From positions 67,840 through 131,839 of the forward strand of contig DASWEE010000061.1 in the NCBI GenBank assembly GCA_036394915.1: a DNA stretch of 64,000 nucleotides, given 5' to 3'. A model generated the notes under the pieces. The model was not told the origin of the DNA, did no database searches, and was given only the letters and a program-made list of their open reading frames with translations. The position numbers and the translations under genes are program-made. Shown here in pieces: positions 18,185 through 27,105 of the stretch (position 1 is the stretch's first letter; each line of letters opens with the position of its first letter). Origin of the DNA: JACDER01 sp036394915. GTDB taxonomy: Bacteria; Actinomycetota; Thermoleophilia; Gaiellales; Gaiellaceae.

Positions 18185-19507
18185 TCAGTCGAAGTCGAGC
18201 GGCTGGAAGTAGTGCTTCGCCATGTAGTGGGCGACCTTCATGCCCAGCAACTCGGCCTGGACGTCGGCGGTGCGGAAGTGCAGGCCCGCCCAGATGCGGG
18301 CGTCGATGATCTCTTTGAGAGCCTGCGAAAACCGGTCGAAGTAGCGTGTCTCGCCCGGGAAGTTGACGCTCGTCACGCCGAACGGAATCTTGTCCGTGCC
18401 GAAGAACATCTGCAGCACGCGGAGGTGCGAGCCGTCGAGGCAGAGGTGCCCGGATGGGTGCTCGGGGTACGGAGCCGTGAGGAGCGACGTCCACGCCGGG
18501 TCCGGCTCGGTCGCCGGATTGTCGTCCTCGTCCGCCAGTTGGATCGCCGTCCACGGCCGCCAGAAGACCCAGTAGTACTTGTCGTTCCAGCAGTTGATCG
18601 CCGCGTCCGCGGCGGCCAGGTTCTGCATCGCGAACAGGAGGGCGCTGTCGCCGAAGTCGACGTGGTAGTCCGGGTCGTCGGCCAGGTTACGGGCAACCGC
18701 GTTCCAGGTCGCGACCGGAGTGCTCTGCCAGAAGATCGCGATGTGCATCTGCTCGGCCGTGCGCGTCGTGCTGTTCCTCGAGCCGAGCGCCTTGACCTCG
18801 TTGAAGTCCTCCGCATACGCGGCGCTGGTGAGCGCATTCGGGCCGTCGGTGCGGAACTGGGACGGGCTCTGCATCAGGAACGGCCGCATCTGCACCCCTC
18901 CGACCCACGGGGTCGGGTCGAGCACCGGCGTCCCGTCCGGGTTCAGCAGCGGCCGCCATTCCCCGATGTCGTACGTGGGCTTCGGCGCCCACGGGGACGG
19001 CCCGAAGCGTCCGTCGTTCTGCCGGGCAGCGATCATGGCGTCGGCCGCGGCGTTCCCCGCCGCGATCCCCTCCGTCTTGAACTCGGAATCGGGTATCAGA
19101 GCGAGCGCGTTGGCGTAATCGGTGGCCACGGACTCCAACAAGCTCGCCCTATTCGGAAAGTTGATGGTGTAGGGAACCGTCGAGATGATGTTGGAGAGGA
19201 CGCGGTAGGCCGCGGTCGCGACCGCCGCCTCCTTCGACGCCATCGAGTCGAACAGCGTCTCGAGGCGATACGGCTGATGCCGGCGCTCGATCGCATTGAC
19301 CGCGTCGTAGACGGCGCCCTGCACCATCGCCATGTTGATCTGCGAGGCAGGCGGCGCCCCGCCCGCCGGCCCTGGGAACGCGACGAGCGTTCTCGTCGCG
19401 ATCTCGTTCCAGCTCGTGACCTCGTTAGCCTGTGCGATCGCGGGTGCGGCGAGCGCGACGGCTACGGCGGCAAGCGCCGTAAGCCAGGCGAATCGTGTAC
19501 GTCTCAT
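18185..19507 (-). CDS. vanadium-dependent haloperoxidase-like (PAP2 superfamily) secreted protein
   Basis: A 440-residue protein with a signal peptide ending near AIAQANE. The C-terminal PAP2-type oxyanion site includes K plus RP in KYYWVFWRPWTAI, the HPSGH core in PYPEHPSGHLCLDGS, and ARIWAGLHFRTAD for the last Arg/His. These match vanadium haloperoxidases and the related acid phosphatases, which bind vanadate or phosphate in one site. Which reaction it catalyses cannot be decided here. The ATG at 19507 has GGGGAAA upstream and starts the signal peptide cleanly. It is divergent from a LuxR-type regulator about 100 bp away. Confidence 0.88.
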   Translation of the reverse strand: MRRTRFAWLTALAAVAVALAAPAIAQANEVTSWNEIATRTLVAFPGPAGGAPPASQINMAMVQGAVYDAVNAIERRHQPYRLETLFDSMASKEAAVATAAYRVLSNIISTVPYTINFPNRASLLESVATDYANALALIPDSEFKTEGIAAGNAAADAMIAARQNDGRFGPSPWAPKPTYDIGEWRPLLNPDGTPVLDPTPWVGGVQMRPFLMQSPSQFRTDGPNALTSAAYAEDFNEVKALGSRNSTTRTAEQMHIAIFWQSTPVATWNAVARNLADDPDYHVDFGDSALLFAMQNLAAADAAINCWNDKYYWVFWRPWTAIQLADEDDNPATEPDPAWTSLLTAPYPEHPSGHLCLDGSHLRVLQMFFGTDKIPFGVTSVNFPGETRYFDRFSQALKEIIDARIWAGLHFRTADVQAELLGMKVAHYMAKHYFQPLDFD

Positions 19508-19608
19508 TTTCCCCTCTCTCCCTCGCCGACCTCCGGTCGGCCTGTAAGCAGTTTCCCCCGCCGCGTGCCTGGACTCCATTCGTCATTTGTCGTATCTTTC
19601 GACGGGCC

Positions 19609-20679
19609 GTGGCCGCGCTTGCCGCCCGAGACGCGGAGGCACTGCTCCGCTTCATGGCTGTCGCCGAAGAAATGGGAGGCGACGAGCCGTTTACGCCACA
19701 AGTCCTCGAGGAGCTCGGAAAGCTCGTGGTCGCCGACGAGATCTCGTATTGCGAGCAGGACCGCGTCCGGCAGCGGGTCCGGCTCAGCGTCGGTCGCCCG
19801 GGCGATGACTGGTTGGGGGATCCGCCCGTGTCCTACTGGGACATCGCAGACGAGCACCCCGTCTGCAGCAGGCACAACCGCGGCGACTTCCGCGCGTTGA
19901 AGCTCTCAGACTTCCTCAGCCTGCAACAGCTCAGGAGAAGCCATGTCTACGCGGTGTGGTTCCGGCCTTTCGGCGTCGAGCGCGAGCTCAACGTCGCGAT
20001 CCCCTCACCGCCGTGGCACACGAAGACGTTCCTGTTCGACCGGCGCCCGGGACGAGACTTCACGGAACGCGACCGGCTCGTGCTCGATCTGCTCCAGCCC
20101 CATTTCGGCCACCTCTGGCGCGCAGCGCAGACCCGCCGGCGGCTGCGAGCGGCGCTGGCCGCGCTCGAATGGCAGGGCGAGCACCAAGCGCGCGGCGTGA
20201 TCGTACTGGCGCCCGGAGGCGGGATCGAGCTCATCTCGGCGGCCGCACGCCGGCTCGTGCACGAGTACTTCGGAGCGTCGCGCCAAGCGGGGCTTCCAGC
20301 CGCACTCGCGGACTGGCTGGAGGTGGGCTCGGGAACGATGCGACGACAGCGTGGTGACCGCCGTCTCACGATCGATCGCTCCGGCGACGCGCTGCTCCTC
20401 GAGGAGACGCGCGAAGAGCTCGGCCTGACCGCGCGCGAGCGCCAGATCCTTGCCTGGGTCGTCCGCGGCAAGACGAACCCCGAGATCGCCGAGCTCCTCT
20501 GGATCGCGCCGACCACCGTGCGCAAGCATCTCGAGCACGTGTACGCGAAGCTAGGTGTCCGCACGCGCACCGCCGCCGTCGCACGCTTCCTCGGGGTTCT
20601 CGACGACCAGGCAGGGAGGGACGTCGTGGCGACGCTGACGACAAGGGCGCGGAGTCGTCGACACGGAAGAGGCGAATGA
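19609..20679 (+). CDS. LuxR-family transcription regulator
   Basis: A regulator of about 356 residues. The N-terminal two thirds is a GAF-like sensor region without a clear name (including SYWDIADEHPVCSRHN). The C-terminal LuxR helix-turn-helix reads LGLTARERQILAWVVRGKTN, continuing to TTVRKHLEHVYAKLGVRTRT. Divergence from the haloperoxidase-like gene suggests it may control that gene. GTG 19609 is my choice; an upstream in-frame start at 19495 would overlap the divergent gene. Confidence 0.82.
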   Translation: MAALAARDAEALLRFMAVAEEMGGDEPFTPQVLEELGKLVVADEISYCEQDRVRQRVRLSVGRPGDDWLGDPPVSYWDIADEHPVCSRHNRGDFRALKLSDFLSLQQLRRSHVYAVWFRPFGVERELNVAIPSPPWHTKTFLFDRRPGRDFTERDRLVLDLLQPHFGHLWRAAQTRRRLRAALAALEWQGEHQARGVIVLAPGGGIELISAAARRLVHEYFGASRQAGLPAALADWLEVGSGTMRRQRGDRRLTIDRSGDALLLEETREELGLTARERQILAWVVRGKTNPEIAELLWIAPTTVRKHLEHVYAKLGVRTRTAAVARFLGVLDDQAGRDVVATLTTRARSRRHGRGE

Positions 20680-20716
20680 CGCTTTCCAGTCCTTCCCCGA
20701 GCGGCATGCTCCGGGG

Positions 20717-22462
20717 CTAAGGGGTGCTCGGTTGCGCCTCGCCCTCTAACGCCACAGCGGCGGGATTCAAGCCCGCGACGCAGGACTCCGGAAGCGCCGC
20801 GCAGCCCAGCCACGCGACCTGTGGACGAAGCGCGACGACGACGATCGCTCCGATGACCACAGCCACGCCATCGACGAAGACGGCGCCGCCCGGCCCGATC
20901 ACTGCTGCCAGGCCGGCGGTCAGCAGCGCACCGAACGGCAGCATGCCGACAAATGCGGCCGCCCAGATCGCCAGCGCCCGCGCTCGGATCTCGTCGCTGC
21001 TCATCGCCTGCACCACCACAGTCGACAACCCGACGAACAGCACGCCGGCGAATCCCCCCACGAACCCCAGCGCGAGCGACAGCCACGCGTTGGTCGACGC
21101 GCCGATGCCGGCGAGAGCCGCGCCGGTGACGACGAACCCGACGAGCAACGGCTCGCCCTTGTTCGGCCGACCGGAGAGGCTTAACAGCGCGATCGACCCC
21201 AGCAACGACCCGAGGCCGACCGCCGCCATAACGGCGCCGAGGGTCCCCGCACCCGCGTGGAGGTTGTAGCGGACGAGCGCCGGGATCATGAACGCGACCG
21301 GCGGCGCCGCGAACAGGCCGGCGACCACCATCAACACCATCATCGCCGCGAGGCTGCGCTGGCTGAAGACGAAGCGGAACCCGTCGGAGATCGCGCCGCC
21401 ACCCCTGGCCGCCGCACTACGGATGGGACGCGAACCGGGCAACAAGGCCAGCGTGCCGAGCACGGCGACGAAGCTCACAGCATTGACGCCGAACACCCAC
21501 GTGGGCCCGGCTGCGGCGAGCAAGAACCCCGCGATCGCGGGGCCGACGAAGCGCGCGACTTGCAGCGACAGGCTGTTGATGGCAACCGCGCTCTCGAGGT
21601 CGCGCTGCGGCACGGTCGCGGCGAGCATCGCCTGAAATGGGGCGAAGCTGAGCGTGCCGAGGATGCCGCCGAGCACTGCGAGGACGGCGAGCAGCCCGAC
21701 CGTCAGCGTCCCGGTCGCCCAGGTCAAGGCGAGCGCCGCAGCGAGGGCCATGTTCAACGATTGGAAGATGAACAAAAGCTTCCGCCGGTCGTAGCGATCC
21801 GCGAGCGCTCCTGCGGGCAAGGCGAACACAAGGTTCGGAATCGTGTTCAGAAAGCCGATCAGTCCTAGCGTCGCCGCGGAGCCGCCGAGCAGAAGGACGA
21901 CGTACCCGTAGGCGGCGGCCTCGACCCAGTTACCGATCAAAGAGAGCAGAACGCCGGCCGAGTAGCGCCGAAACAGCCGGGAGTGCAGCGCCGCCAGCAC
22001 GCGCGCGGGCGGCTTCGGCGTCGCTTGCTCTGCCGGCACAGGCTCGGGCTCGACCCCTTCGCCGGTCAGTGCAGCGACTCCGCCGCGCACTGCGTATGCC
22101 TCGAAGCCTCGGTCCCTCAGCCAGTGCGCCACACGGACGCTCGTCGCCTCGCGCAGTCAACCGCACGCGAGCACGATCGGTGTGTCACGCGCGAACTCAT
22201 CCAGTCGCTGGGGGATCTCGTCGGGAAAGATCCGCAGTGCGCCCTCGAGCGTCATAGCCGGATCGTCCTTCCGCCGGACGTCGAGGAGCGGTGCGCCGCT
22301 CGCGACGAGCTCCCGGGCCGTCGCCGCGTCGATGCGAGCCGGAGAGCCGCGGACGGCCGAAGGGACGTGAAACCGGCGCGTCGGCGCGCGGCCCTTACTC
22401 AAACGCCGTACTCGAGCGTAGTCTGAGCTTGCCGAAGGAGCCGATCGGAGGGCCTTTCTCAT
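20717..22462 (-). CDS. rhodanese-MFS fusion transporter, candidate selenoprotein (UGA at codon 102)
   Basis: Read continuously from ATG 22462, this is a 581-residue protein. Residues ~50-135 are a rhodanese domain (RIDAATARELVASGAPLLDV, then IVLACG, UGA, LREATSVRVAHWL, RDRGFEAYAVRGG). Residues ~155-570 are an MFS domain of about 12 helices with a GALADRYDRRKL loop, resembling EntS/DUF894-type exporters. The single in-frame UGA (22157-22159) separates the rhodanese halves. The frame is identical on both sides, and the UGA occupies the catalytic cysteine position by alignment with a six-residue rhodanese loop. Read without recoding, it would be a 101-residue stub plus an MFS protein from 22132. 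The start is uncertain: ATG 22462 touches a tRNA-derived fragment, and TTG 22402 is an alternative. Confidence 0.7.
22108..22159 (-). promoter_or_regulatory. possible SECIS-like hairpin after UGA
   Basis: Immediately after UGA (22157-22159) the mRNA can form GUCCGUG-UGGCG-CACUGGC: pairs G-C, U-G, C-G, a C/U mismatch, G-C, U-A and G-C, with a five-base loop UGGCG about 25 nt from the UGA. Bacterial SECIS elements usually have a small apical loop with G in the first two positions, 16-37 nt downstream. This fits by eye, but the stem is short and has not been folded by computation. Confidence 0.4.
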
Positions 22463-22533
22463 GGACCGTGAAGGACTCGAACCTTCGACCTTGGGATTGA
22501 GAGAACCGTCAGGTCGTCTCGGCCTGTCTCGGC
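22462..22533 (-). repeat. tRNA-Lys(CUU) 3' fragment, attachment-site-like remnant 1
   Basis: Bases 22462-22503 match the intact tRNA-Lys at 37655 from the discriminator through the T arm to the anticodon loop, with three substitutions. The match stops in the anticodon loop, a typical crossover point of tyrosine integrases. It is followed by AACCG and GTCTCGG repeats shared with the copies at 25950 and 29776. The rhodanese-MFS start codon abuts it. Confidence 0.75.
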
Positions 22534-25500
22534 TCATCTGGGCTTTCTGCTAATCGCGCTTTCTACCGCGATCTCCGCCAGAAGATTCTTGGCTTCTGCG
22601 GCGGCGACTGTGTTCTCCTTTTGCTCGAAGAGACGGAGTGCTTCTCGGAGATTCTCGGCGGCCTCCTCGCCGCGTCCGATCGAGCGTAGGACCTCCGCCA
22701 GCGCCCTCAGTGAACCTGCTTGAGTGGCAATCGAGTCGGTACCCCGGGACAAGTCAACCGCTTTTCGGGCGAGTCGCTCGGCCGTCTCGTACTCACCACC
22801 TCGCGCCTTCAGAGTCGCTTCCGTCCTCCGCCAGAGAATCTCTGAGATCACGTCGTCCGGTGAGCTCGCCTCTCGAGCCTCTTGCACAAGGCGAGCGGCG
22901 TCCTGGTAACGCCCCTGCGCGCACATCACCTCCGCCAATTGGCCGGTGAGCGTCGAGAAGACGTTCTTCTCTCCGGACTCGCGCAAGAGCTCGTAGCCGA
23001 CGCGTAACTCCCGCTCCGCAGCGATTGGATCGCCAGCCAGCATCTCGAGGCGCCCACCAAAGATCGTCGCAAGGCCTATCCGGAGCTTCAATCCGAGCTC
23101 CCGGAACGTCTCGAGACTCGACCTGTAAGCACGGCGAGCTTCGTCGAATCGACCTCGTCCGGCGTAGAGCACGGCCAGCGGCCCGCGGACTGCCGCTTCG
23201 AGGGCAGGATGGCCATGCGCACGCGCAAGCAGCTGCTCGCAGCGGTCGATCGCCTCGGAGAGGGGCGCGGGACCGCTTCCGATCGAGAGCCCCAGTCCCT
23301 GGTAGATCTCAGCCTCCAGCCGTCTGTCGCCCGCACGCTCGGCATGAACGAGCGCGCGCTCGAGCGCCTCGGCGCGGGCACCGTAGTGGCACGCGCTCCA
23401 ATGACGATTGCCGATCATCTCCCACGCCCTGGCGAGCCCTTCGTGGTCTTGGGCCGCCTCGAAGACCGGAATCGCCTGCTCGGCCAGCTCGGCAGCCTCC
23501 GAGTGAGGCTGCTCGCGCTCGCCGCTCATCACGAGCGCCAGCGCGGCGCGCTCCAGCCGGGCCCGGAGCTCGATCCGCGTATCGCCCGTCCGCAGCGCGA
23601 GCTCGACTGCCTCGTCGAGCACAACGGTCGCACGAGTCAGCTCACCCGTCGCCTCGAGTGCCGCGCCGAGTGCGACGAGCACGCTCATATGCTGGGCCCC
23701 CTCGCGAGGAAGCAGCTCTGCGGCGCGCGCCAGAAGCGAAGACGCCGCCTGCATGTCGCCACGCGTGAATGCACGCTTGCCGGCGGCTGCGAGCCGCTCG
23801 CCGGCACGCTCGGCGACCGCCTGTCCGTGCTCGTCGAGCGGCCCCAGCTCACCCCGATAGCGCCACGCCTGCTCGAGGTGGTAGCCAAGGATCTCCTCGT
23901 ACTCACCCGCCCGATCGCCCGCCTGCTTTTCGAGCCAGTCGGCGAAGCGCTCGTGCAGCTCGGCGCGCAATTCCTTCGGAAGCGCATCGTAGGCCGCATC
24001 ACGGATAAGGATGTGGCGGAAGCGGAACGCGTCGTCGCCGGCAAACGACGTCCGCTCCGGCCGGATCAGTTCCTTGCGGACAAGCGCAAGCAACTGTTCG
24101 CCAACTCGCGCACGCAGCGGGTCGGGTGCAAGCGCCGCCACAGCTCCACGGTGAAAGACCTTTCCCTCGACGGCGGCGCGCTCGATGACTGCACGCTCGT
24201 CGACTGCCAGCCGGTCGAGGCGCGCGGCCAGGAGAGCCTGAATCGTGGGTGGGACGCGCAACGATGACAGGTCGGCGGTCGCCGCCCATCCTCCGTTGCC
24301 CCGCTCGAGCAGCCCGTCGTCGATGAGCATGCCGAGCGTCTCCTCGACGAACAGCGGGTTCCCCTCGGCCGTCTCGAGGATCGTCTGACGCACGTGCTCG
24401 GACAACTCGGTGGTCCCGAGGAGATTGCCGACAAGCCGCTCGGCCTCCATCTCGTCGAGCGGCTCGAGCAGGACAGTGGTCGCATTGAGCTTGCCGCCGC
24501 TCCAGTCGGGCCGCAGGTCGAGCAGCTCGGGCCTGGCGACGCAGAGGATCAGGATCGGCGCATCCCGCGACCAGTCGGCAATGTGCTCGACGAGGTCGAG
24601 GAACGTGCCCTCCGCCCAGTTGACGTCGTCGAAGACGCAAACGAGCGGCCTCCGTGCGGCCGCGGCTTCGAAGAGCTTGCGCACCGACCAGAACGTCTCC
24701 TCGGGCGTGCCTGACGGCTCGGCGGCGCCGACCGCGCCTTCGATCCGCTTCGCGATCAGCTCGGTCTCCCTGCCGGGCCCGATCACGTCGAGCGCGGCCG
24801 CGTGGACGTCCTCCCCGACGAGCTGGCGCAAGGCCTCCGCAAGGGGCCAGAACGTGATCCCGTCGCCGTACGGAAGGCAGCGCCCCAGGCCGACCGTCGC
24901 CCGATCGCCGACCGAGCCCAGAAATTCCTCCACCAAGCGGGACTTCCCGACCCCCGCGGCACCGAGCAAGGTAAACAGGTGGCATGCGCGTTCGTGAACC
25001 ATCCGTTCGAAGGCGCCCCCGAGTAGCTTCCGCTCCTGCTCGCGCCCGACGAGCGGTGAGTCCAGCCTGCGCATCACCCCGGGTGCCCCCGCGGCGACCT
25101 CGATCAGCCTATGAGCCTGGAGGGGCTCCACCTTGCCTTTGACGACAAGGGGCGGGGTCGCCTCGACTCGCACAGCGTCGCGAACGAGCTGATAGGTCCG
25201 CTGCCCGAGCAGGATCTCACCGGCGCCGGCCGCCTCCTCCAGGCGCTTGGAAGCGTTGACCGCGTCGCCGGTAACGAGGGTGCCGGAAGCTGGACTCCCG
25301 GCGACCACCTCGCCGGTGTTTATGCCCGTTCGCGTCTCGATCCCGACACCGCGCTCCCGAAGGAGCTGCTCGTTCAGCGGACCGAGCGCCTCACGCATCT
25401 CTGCGGCCGCTCGGACGGCCCGGAGGGCATCGTCTTCGTGCACGAGCGGGATTCCGAACACGGCCATGACCGCATCGCCCACGAACTTCTCGACGGCGCC

Positions 25501-25734
25501 TCCGTGGCGCTCGAGCACCGCTCGCATCTCGTCGAAATATCTCGACATGACGCGTCGCAGGGACTCAGGGTCGAGCCTCTCCCCGAGCGCCGTTGAGGAG
25601 ACGACGTCCGAGAAGAGCACCGTGACTGTCTTCCTGACCTCGTGCCTGGGTGGCTGCAGGGCGAGCGGCGCTCCGCAGCCCGCGCAGAAACGGGCATCAT
25701 CCGGGCTCTCCCTCCCGCATGCGCTACAGCGCAT
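22534..25734 (-). CDS. zinc-ribbon/class III adenylate cyclase/AAA/TPR signalling protein
   Basis: A 1066-residue cytoplasmic protein. A zinc ribbon (CSACG then CAGCGAPL, residues 3-24) leads to a class III cyclase domain (~35-210) with VLFSDVVSSTAL and GDAVMAVFG for the metal aspartates and GDAVNASKRL for the Asn/Arg pair. An AAA/NACHT-like ATPase follows (LLGAAGVGKSRLV, Walker B VCVFDDVNWAE, GNPLFVEETL), then many TPR helices (~640-1050). It probably makes cAMP under control of the ATPase/TPR module; the signal is unknown. No partner gene is adjacent. It lies between two tRNA-derived remnants, so it may belong to acquired DNA. Confidence 0.9.
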   Translation of the reverse strand: MRCSACGRESPDDARFCAGCGAPLALQPPRHEVRKTVTVLFSDVVSSTALGERLDPESLRRVMSRYFDEMRAVLERHGGAVEKFVGDAVMAVFGIPLVHEDDALRAVRAAAEMREALGPLNEQLLRERGVGIETRTGINTGEVVAGSPASGTLVTGDAVNASKRLEEAAGAGEILLGQRTYQLVRDAVRVEATPPLVVKGKVEPLQAHRLIEVAAGAPGVMRRLDSPLVGREQERKLLGGAFERMVHERACHLFTLLGAAGVGKSRLVEEFLGSVGDRATVGLGRCLPYGDGITFWPLAEALRQLVGEDVHAAALDVIGPGRETELIAKRIEGAVGAAEPSGTPEETFWSVRKLFEAAAARRPLVCVFDDVNWAEGTFLDLVEHIADWSRDAPILILCVARPELLDLRPDWSGGKLNATTVLLEPLDEMEAERLVGNLLGTTELSEHVRQTILETAEGNPLFVEETLGMLIDDGLLERGNGGWAATADLSSLRVPPTIQALLAARLDRLAVDERAVIERAAVEGKVFHRGAVAALAPDPLRARVGEQLLALVRKELIRPERTSFAGDDAFRFRHILIRDAAYDALPKELRAELHERFADWLEKQAGDRAGEYEEILGYHLEQAWRYRGELGPLDEHGQAVAERAGERLAAAGKRAFTRGDMQAASSLLARAAELLPREGAQHMSVLVALGAALEATGELTRATVVLDEAVELALRTGDTRIELRARLERAALALVMSGEREQPHSEAAELAEQAIPVFEAAQDHEGLARAWEMIGNRHWSACHYGARAEALERALVHAERAGDRRLEAEIYQGLGLSIGSGPAPLSEAIDRCEQLLARAHGHPALEAAVRGPLAVLYAGRGRFDEARRAYRSSLETFRELGLKLRIGLATIFGGRLEMLAGDPIAAERELRVGYELLRESGEKNVFSTLTGQLAEVMCAQGRYQDAARLVQEAREASSPDDVISEILWRRTEATLKARGGEYETAERLARKAVDLSRGTDSIATQAGSLRALAEVLRSIGRGEEAAENLREALRLFEQKENTVAAAEAKNLLAEIAVESAISRKPR

Positions 25735-25751
25735 AGCGCGAGTGTACGACC

Positions 25752-25819
25752 TTCCGTGGAAGAAATCGCTTCCGACCTTGGGATTAAGATCCCTGCTCTA
25801 CCAGCCGAGCTAACGGCCC
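25752..25819 (-). pseudogene. degenerate tRNA-Lys
   Basis: On the minus strand, GGGCCGT starts at 25819, followed by a good D arm and an anticodon arm close to that of the intact tRNA-Lys(CUU) but two bases shorter. The anticodon loop is therefore only six bases. The T arm is a different stem (GGAAG/CTTCC), and the 3' acceptor pairs for only four bases. I infer a non-functional tRNA relic with a replaced 3' half. Confidence 0.6.
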
Positions 25820-25821
25820 TT

Positions 25822-25925
25822 AACACGGGGGAACCCATGGTTCCCCCGTGACCCGCTCCTTCTACACCACCTGCAACCGAAGACCTAGTGGGCTGCGCTC
25901 GGGCGAAGCCCGGCTCCGCCCGCCG
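25822..25925. repeat. dispersed palindromic repeat, copy 2
   Basis: AACACGGGGGAACC, CAT, then GGTTCCCCCGTG (25822-25850), followed after about 40 bp by GGGCTGCGCTCGGGC and CCCGGCTCCGCCCGCC. This is the same order and spacing as 17925-18030. It lies directly beside the degenerate tRNA. Confidence 0.85.
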
Positions 25926-25949
25926 TCGCATTCCCGTGTCCCAGAGAGG

Positions 25950-26110
25950 TGGGCCGTGAAGGATTCGAACCTTCGACCTTGGGATTAAGAGAACCGCGAT
26001 CTCGGGCTGTCTCGGTAGGTCTGGGTTTTGCGGGGAAATTGCGTCCTCGGCTCTTCGTGCGTCTCGGCCCGTCTCGGCCCGTCTCGCTGCCACCCTGCTG
26101 TCACCTTGGG
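25950..26110 (-). repeat. tRNA-Lys(CUU) 3' fragment with GTCTCGG repeats, remnant 2
   Basis: 25950-25991 is identical to the 3' 42 bases of tRNA-Lys(CUU), ending in the anticodon loop. It is followed by AACCG and about 110 bp with at least five GTCTCGG-like direct repeats and a CTGTCACC end, closely related to the sequence at 29818. This resembles integrase arm-type sites. The rest of the stretch to 26463 has no gene I can support; short frames there look random. Confidence 0.75.
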
Positions 26111-26481
26111 GCGTCGGCTTGGCGGGGTCCGGCAGCCAGAGGCCGAGGTTACGAACGCTCTGGCGGCCTCGCCAGACGGCGTCGCCGATTGATACCGGCA
26201 ATAGCCGTAGGAACTCGAGCGGGAACAGGTGCGAGCGGTCGGCGCCGGCATGACTGTCCTCCTCGGCGATATAGCTTTCGCGAAGGCCCAGCTCGGAGAG
26301 CGAGGCAGGTGCTCTCGCGGACATGACCCGAGGTGACCGCTAGTCGCGTGTCGGGCTAGCCGGGGCAGGGCAGAGTCTTTCGGCGCGCGCGCGCGACTCA
26401 CGAGCATGTTGGGCCGACGAGCCAGCAGGTCAATCCAGCTGCGCCTTCGCCGCGTAGAAATGGGTGAAGGAGGAAGTGGCC

Positions 26482-27051
26482 ATGCCAATCGTAAGACACG
26501 CAAACGGCGGAGCGGGCCGGCCGGCCAAGCCTCGTAGCAAGACCCGTGTACTCCTCTTGCCGCTGATCGCGGCGTTGGGAGTGGCCGGGTTCGTCGTCGC
26601 CGGCTCGATCGCGCAGAGCGCGACCGGGACGGGCGCAACCGTATCCCTCGGCAAGACGAAGCTGGGCCGGGTACTGGTCGACTCGGCGGGGCATACGCTC
26701 TACCTCTTCAGGAAGGACAAGCACGGCACGAGCGCCTGCAACGGGAGTTGCGCGAAGTTCTGGCCTCCGCTGCTCAGCCACAGGAAAGCGAGCGTCGGCC
26801 CGGGCGTCAAGATGTCGATGCTCGGCACGACGAGGCGGAGTAACGGTAGCCGCCAGCTGACCTACAACAAGCACCCGCTTTACACCTACGCGCTCGACAA
26901 GCACGCCGGACAGACGAACGGCGAGGGCAAGCTCGTGTTCGGCGCCAAGTGGTACGCCGTCTCCGGCAGCGGGAAGGCGGTCGTCAAGGCCGCGCCGCCT
27001 GCGACGACGACTACGACCAGGACGACTACCTGCCCCTACCCACCCTGCTAG
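26482..27051 (+). CDS. secreted COG4315-type repeat protein
   Basis: A 189-residue protein with a basic N-terminus and one hydrophobic signal/anchor segment (~28-50). The body has two copies of the Y-x-aromatic-x3-D repeat: HTLYLFRKDKHGTSACNGSCAKFW and HPLYTYALDKHAGQTNGEG. These define the COG4315 predicted lipoprotein family, whose function is unknown. A Thr-rich tail ends CPYPPC. The ATG at 26482 has AAGGAGG at 26468-26474. A strong terminator hairpin follows the stop. Confidence 0.85.
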   Translation: MPIVRHANGGAGRPAKPRSKTRVLLLPLIAALGVAGFVVAGSIAQSATGTGATVSLGKTKLGRVLVDSAGHTLYLFRKDKHGTSACNGSCAKFWPPLLSHRKASVGPGVKMSMLGTTRRSNGSRQLTYNKHPLYTYALDKHAGQTNGEGKLVFGAKWYAVSGSGKAVVKAAPPATTTTTRTTTCPYPPC

Positions 27052-27077
27052 GAGGTAGCTGGCCTGCTCCGCGGTCC

Positions 27078-27105
27078 CCCTCGCCGCGCTGTGGCGCGGC
27101 GAGGG
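27078..27105 (+). terminator. hairpin after COG4315-type gene
   Basis: Perfect 11-bp stem CCCTCGCCGCG / CGCGGCGAGGG with a six-base loop, 26 bases after the stop at 27051. There is no T run, as is common in GC-rich actinobacteria. Confidence 0.65.

Noticed and set aside
22463..22537. N-terminal extension of the rhodanese gene upstream of ATG 22462
   Set aside because: It would be translated from the tRNA-derived fragment, a known annotation artefact.
25374..26324. Integrase gene tail near remnant 2
   Set aside because: The frame has no tyrosine recombinase catalytic motifs (R, H-x-x-R, Y) and overlaps the cyclase gene.
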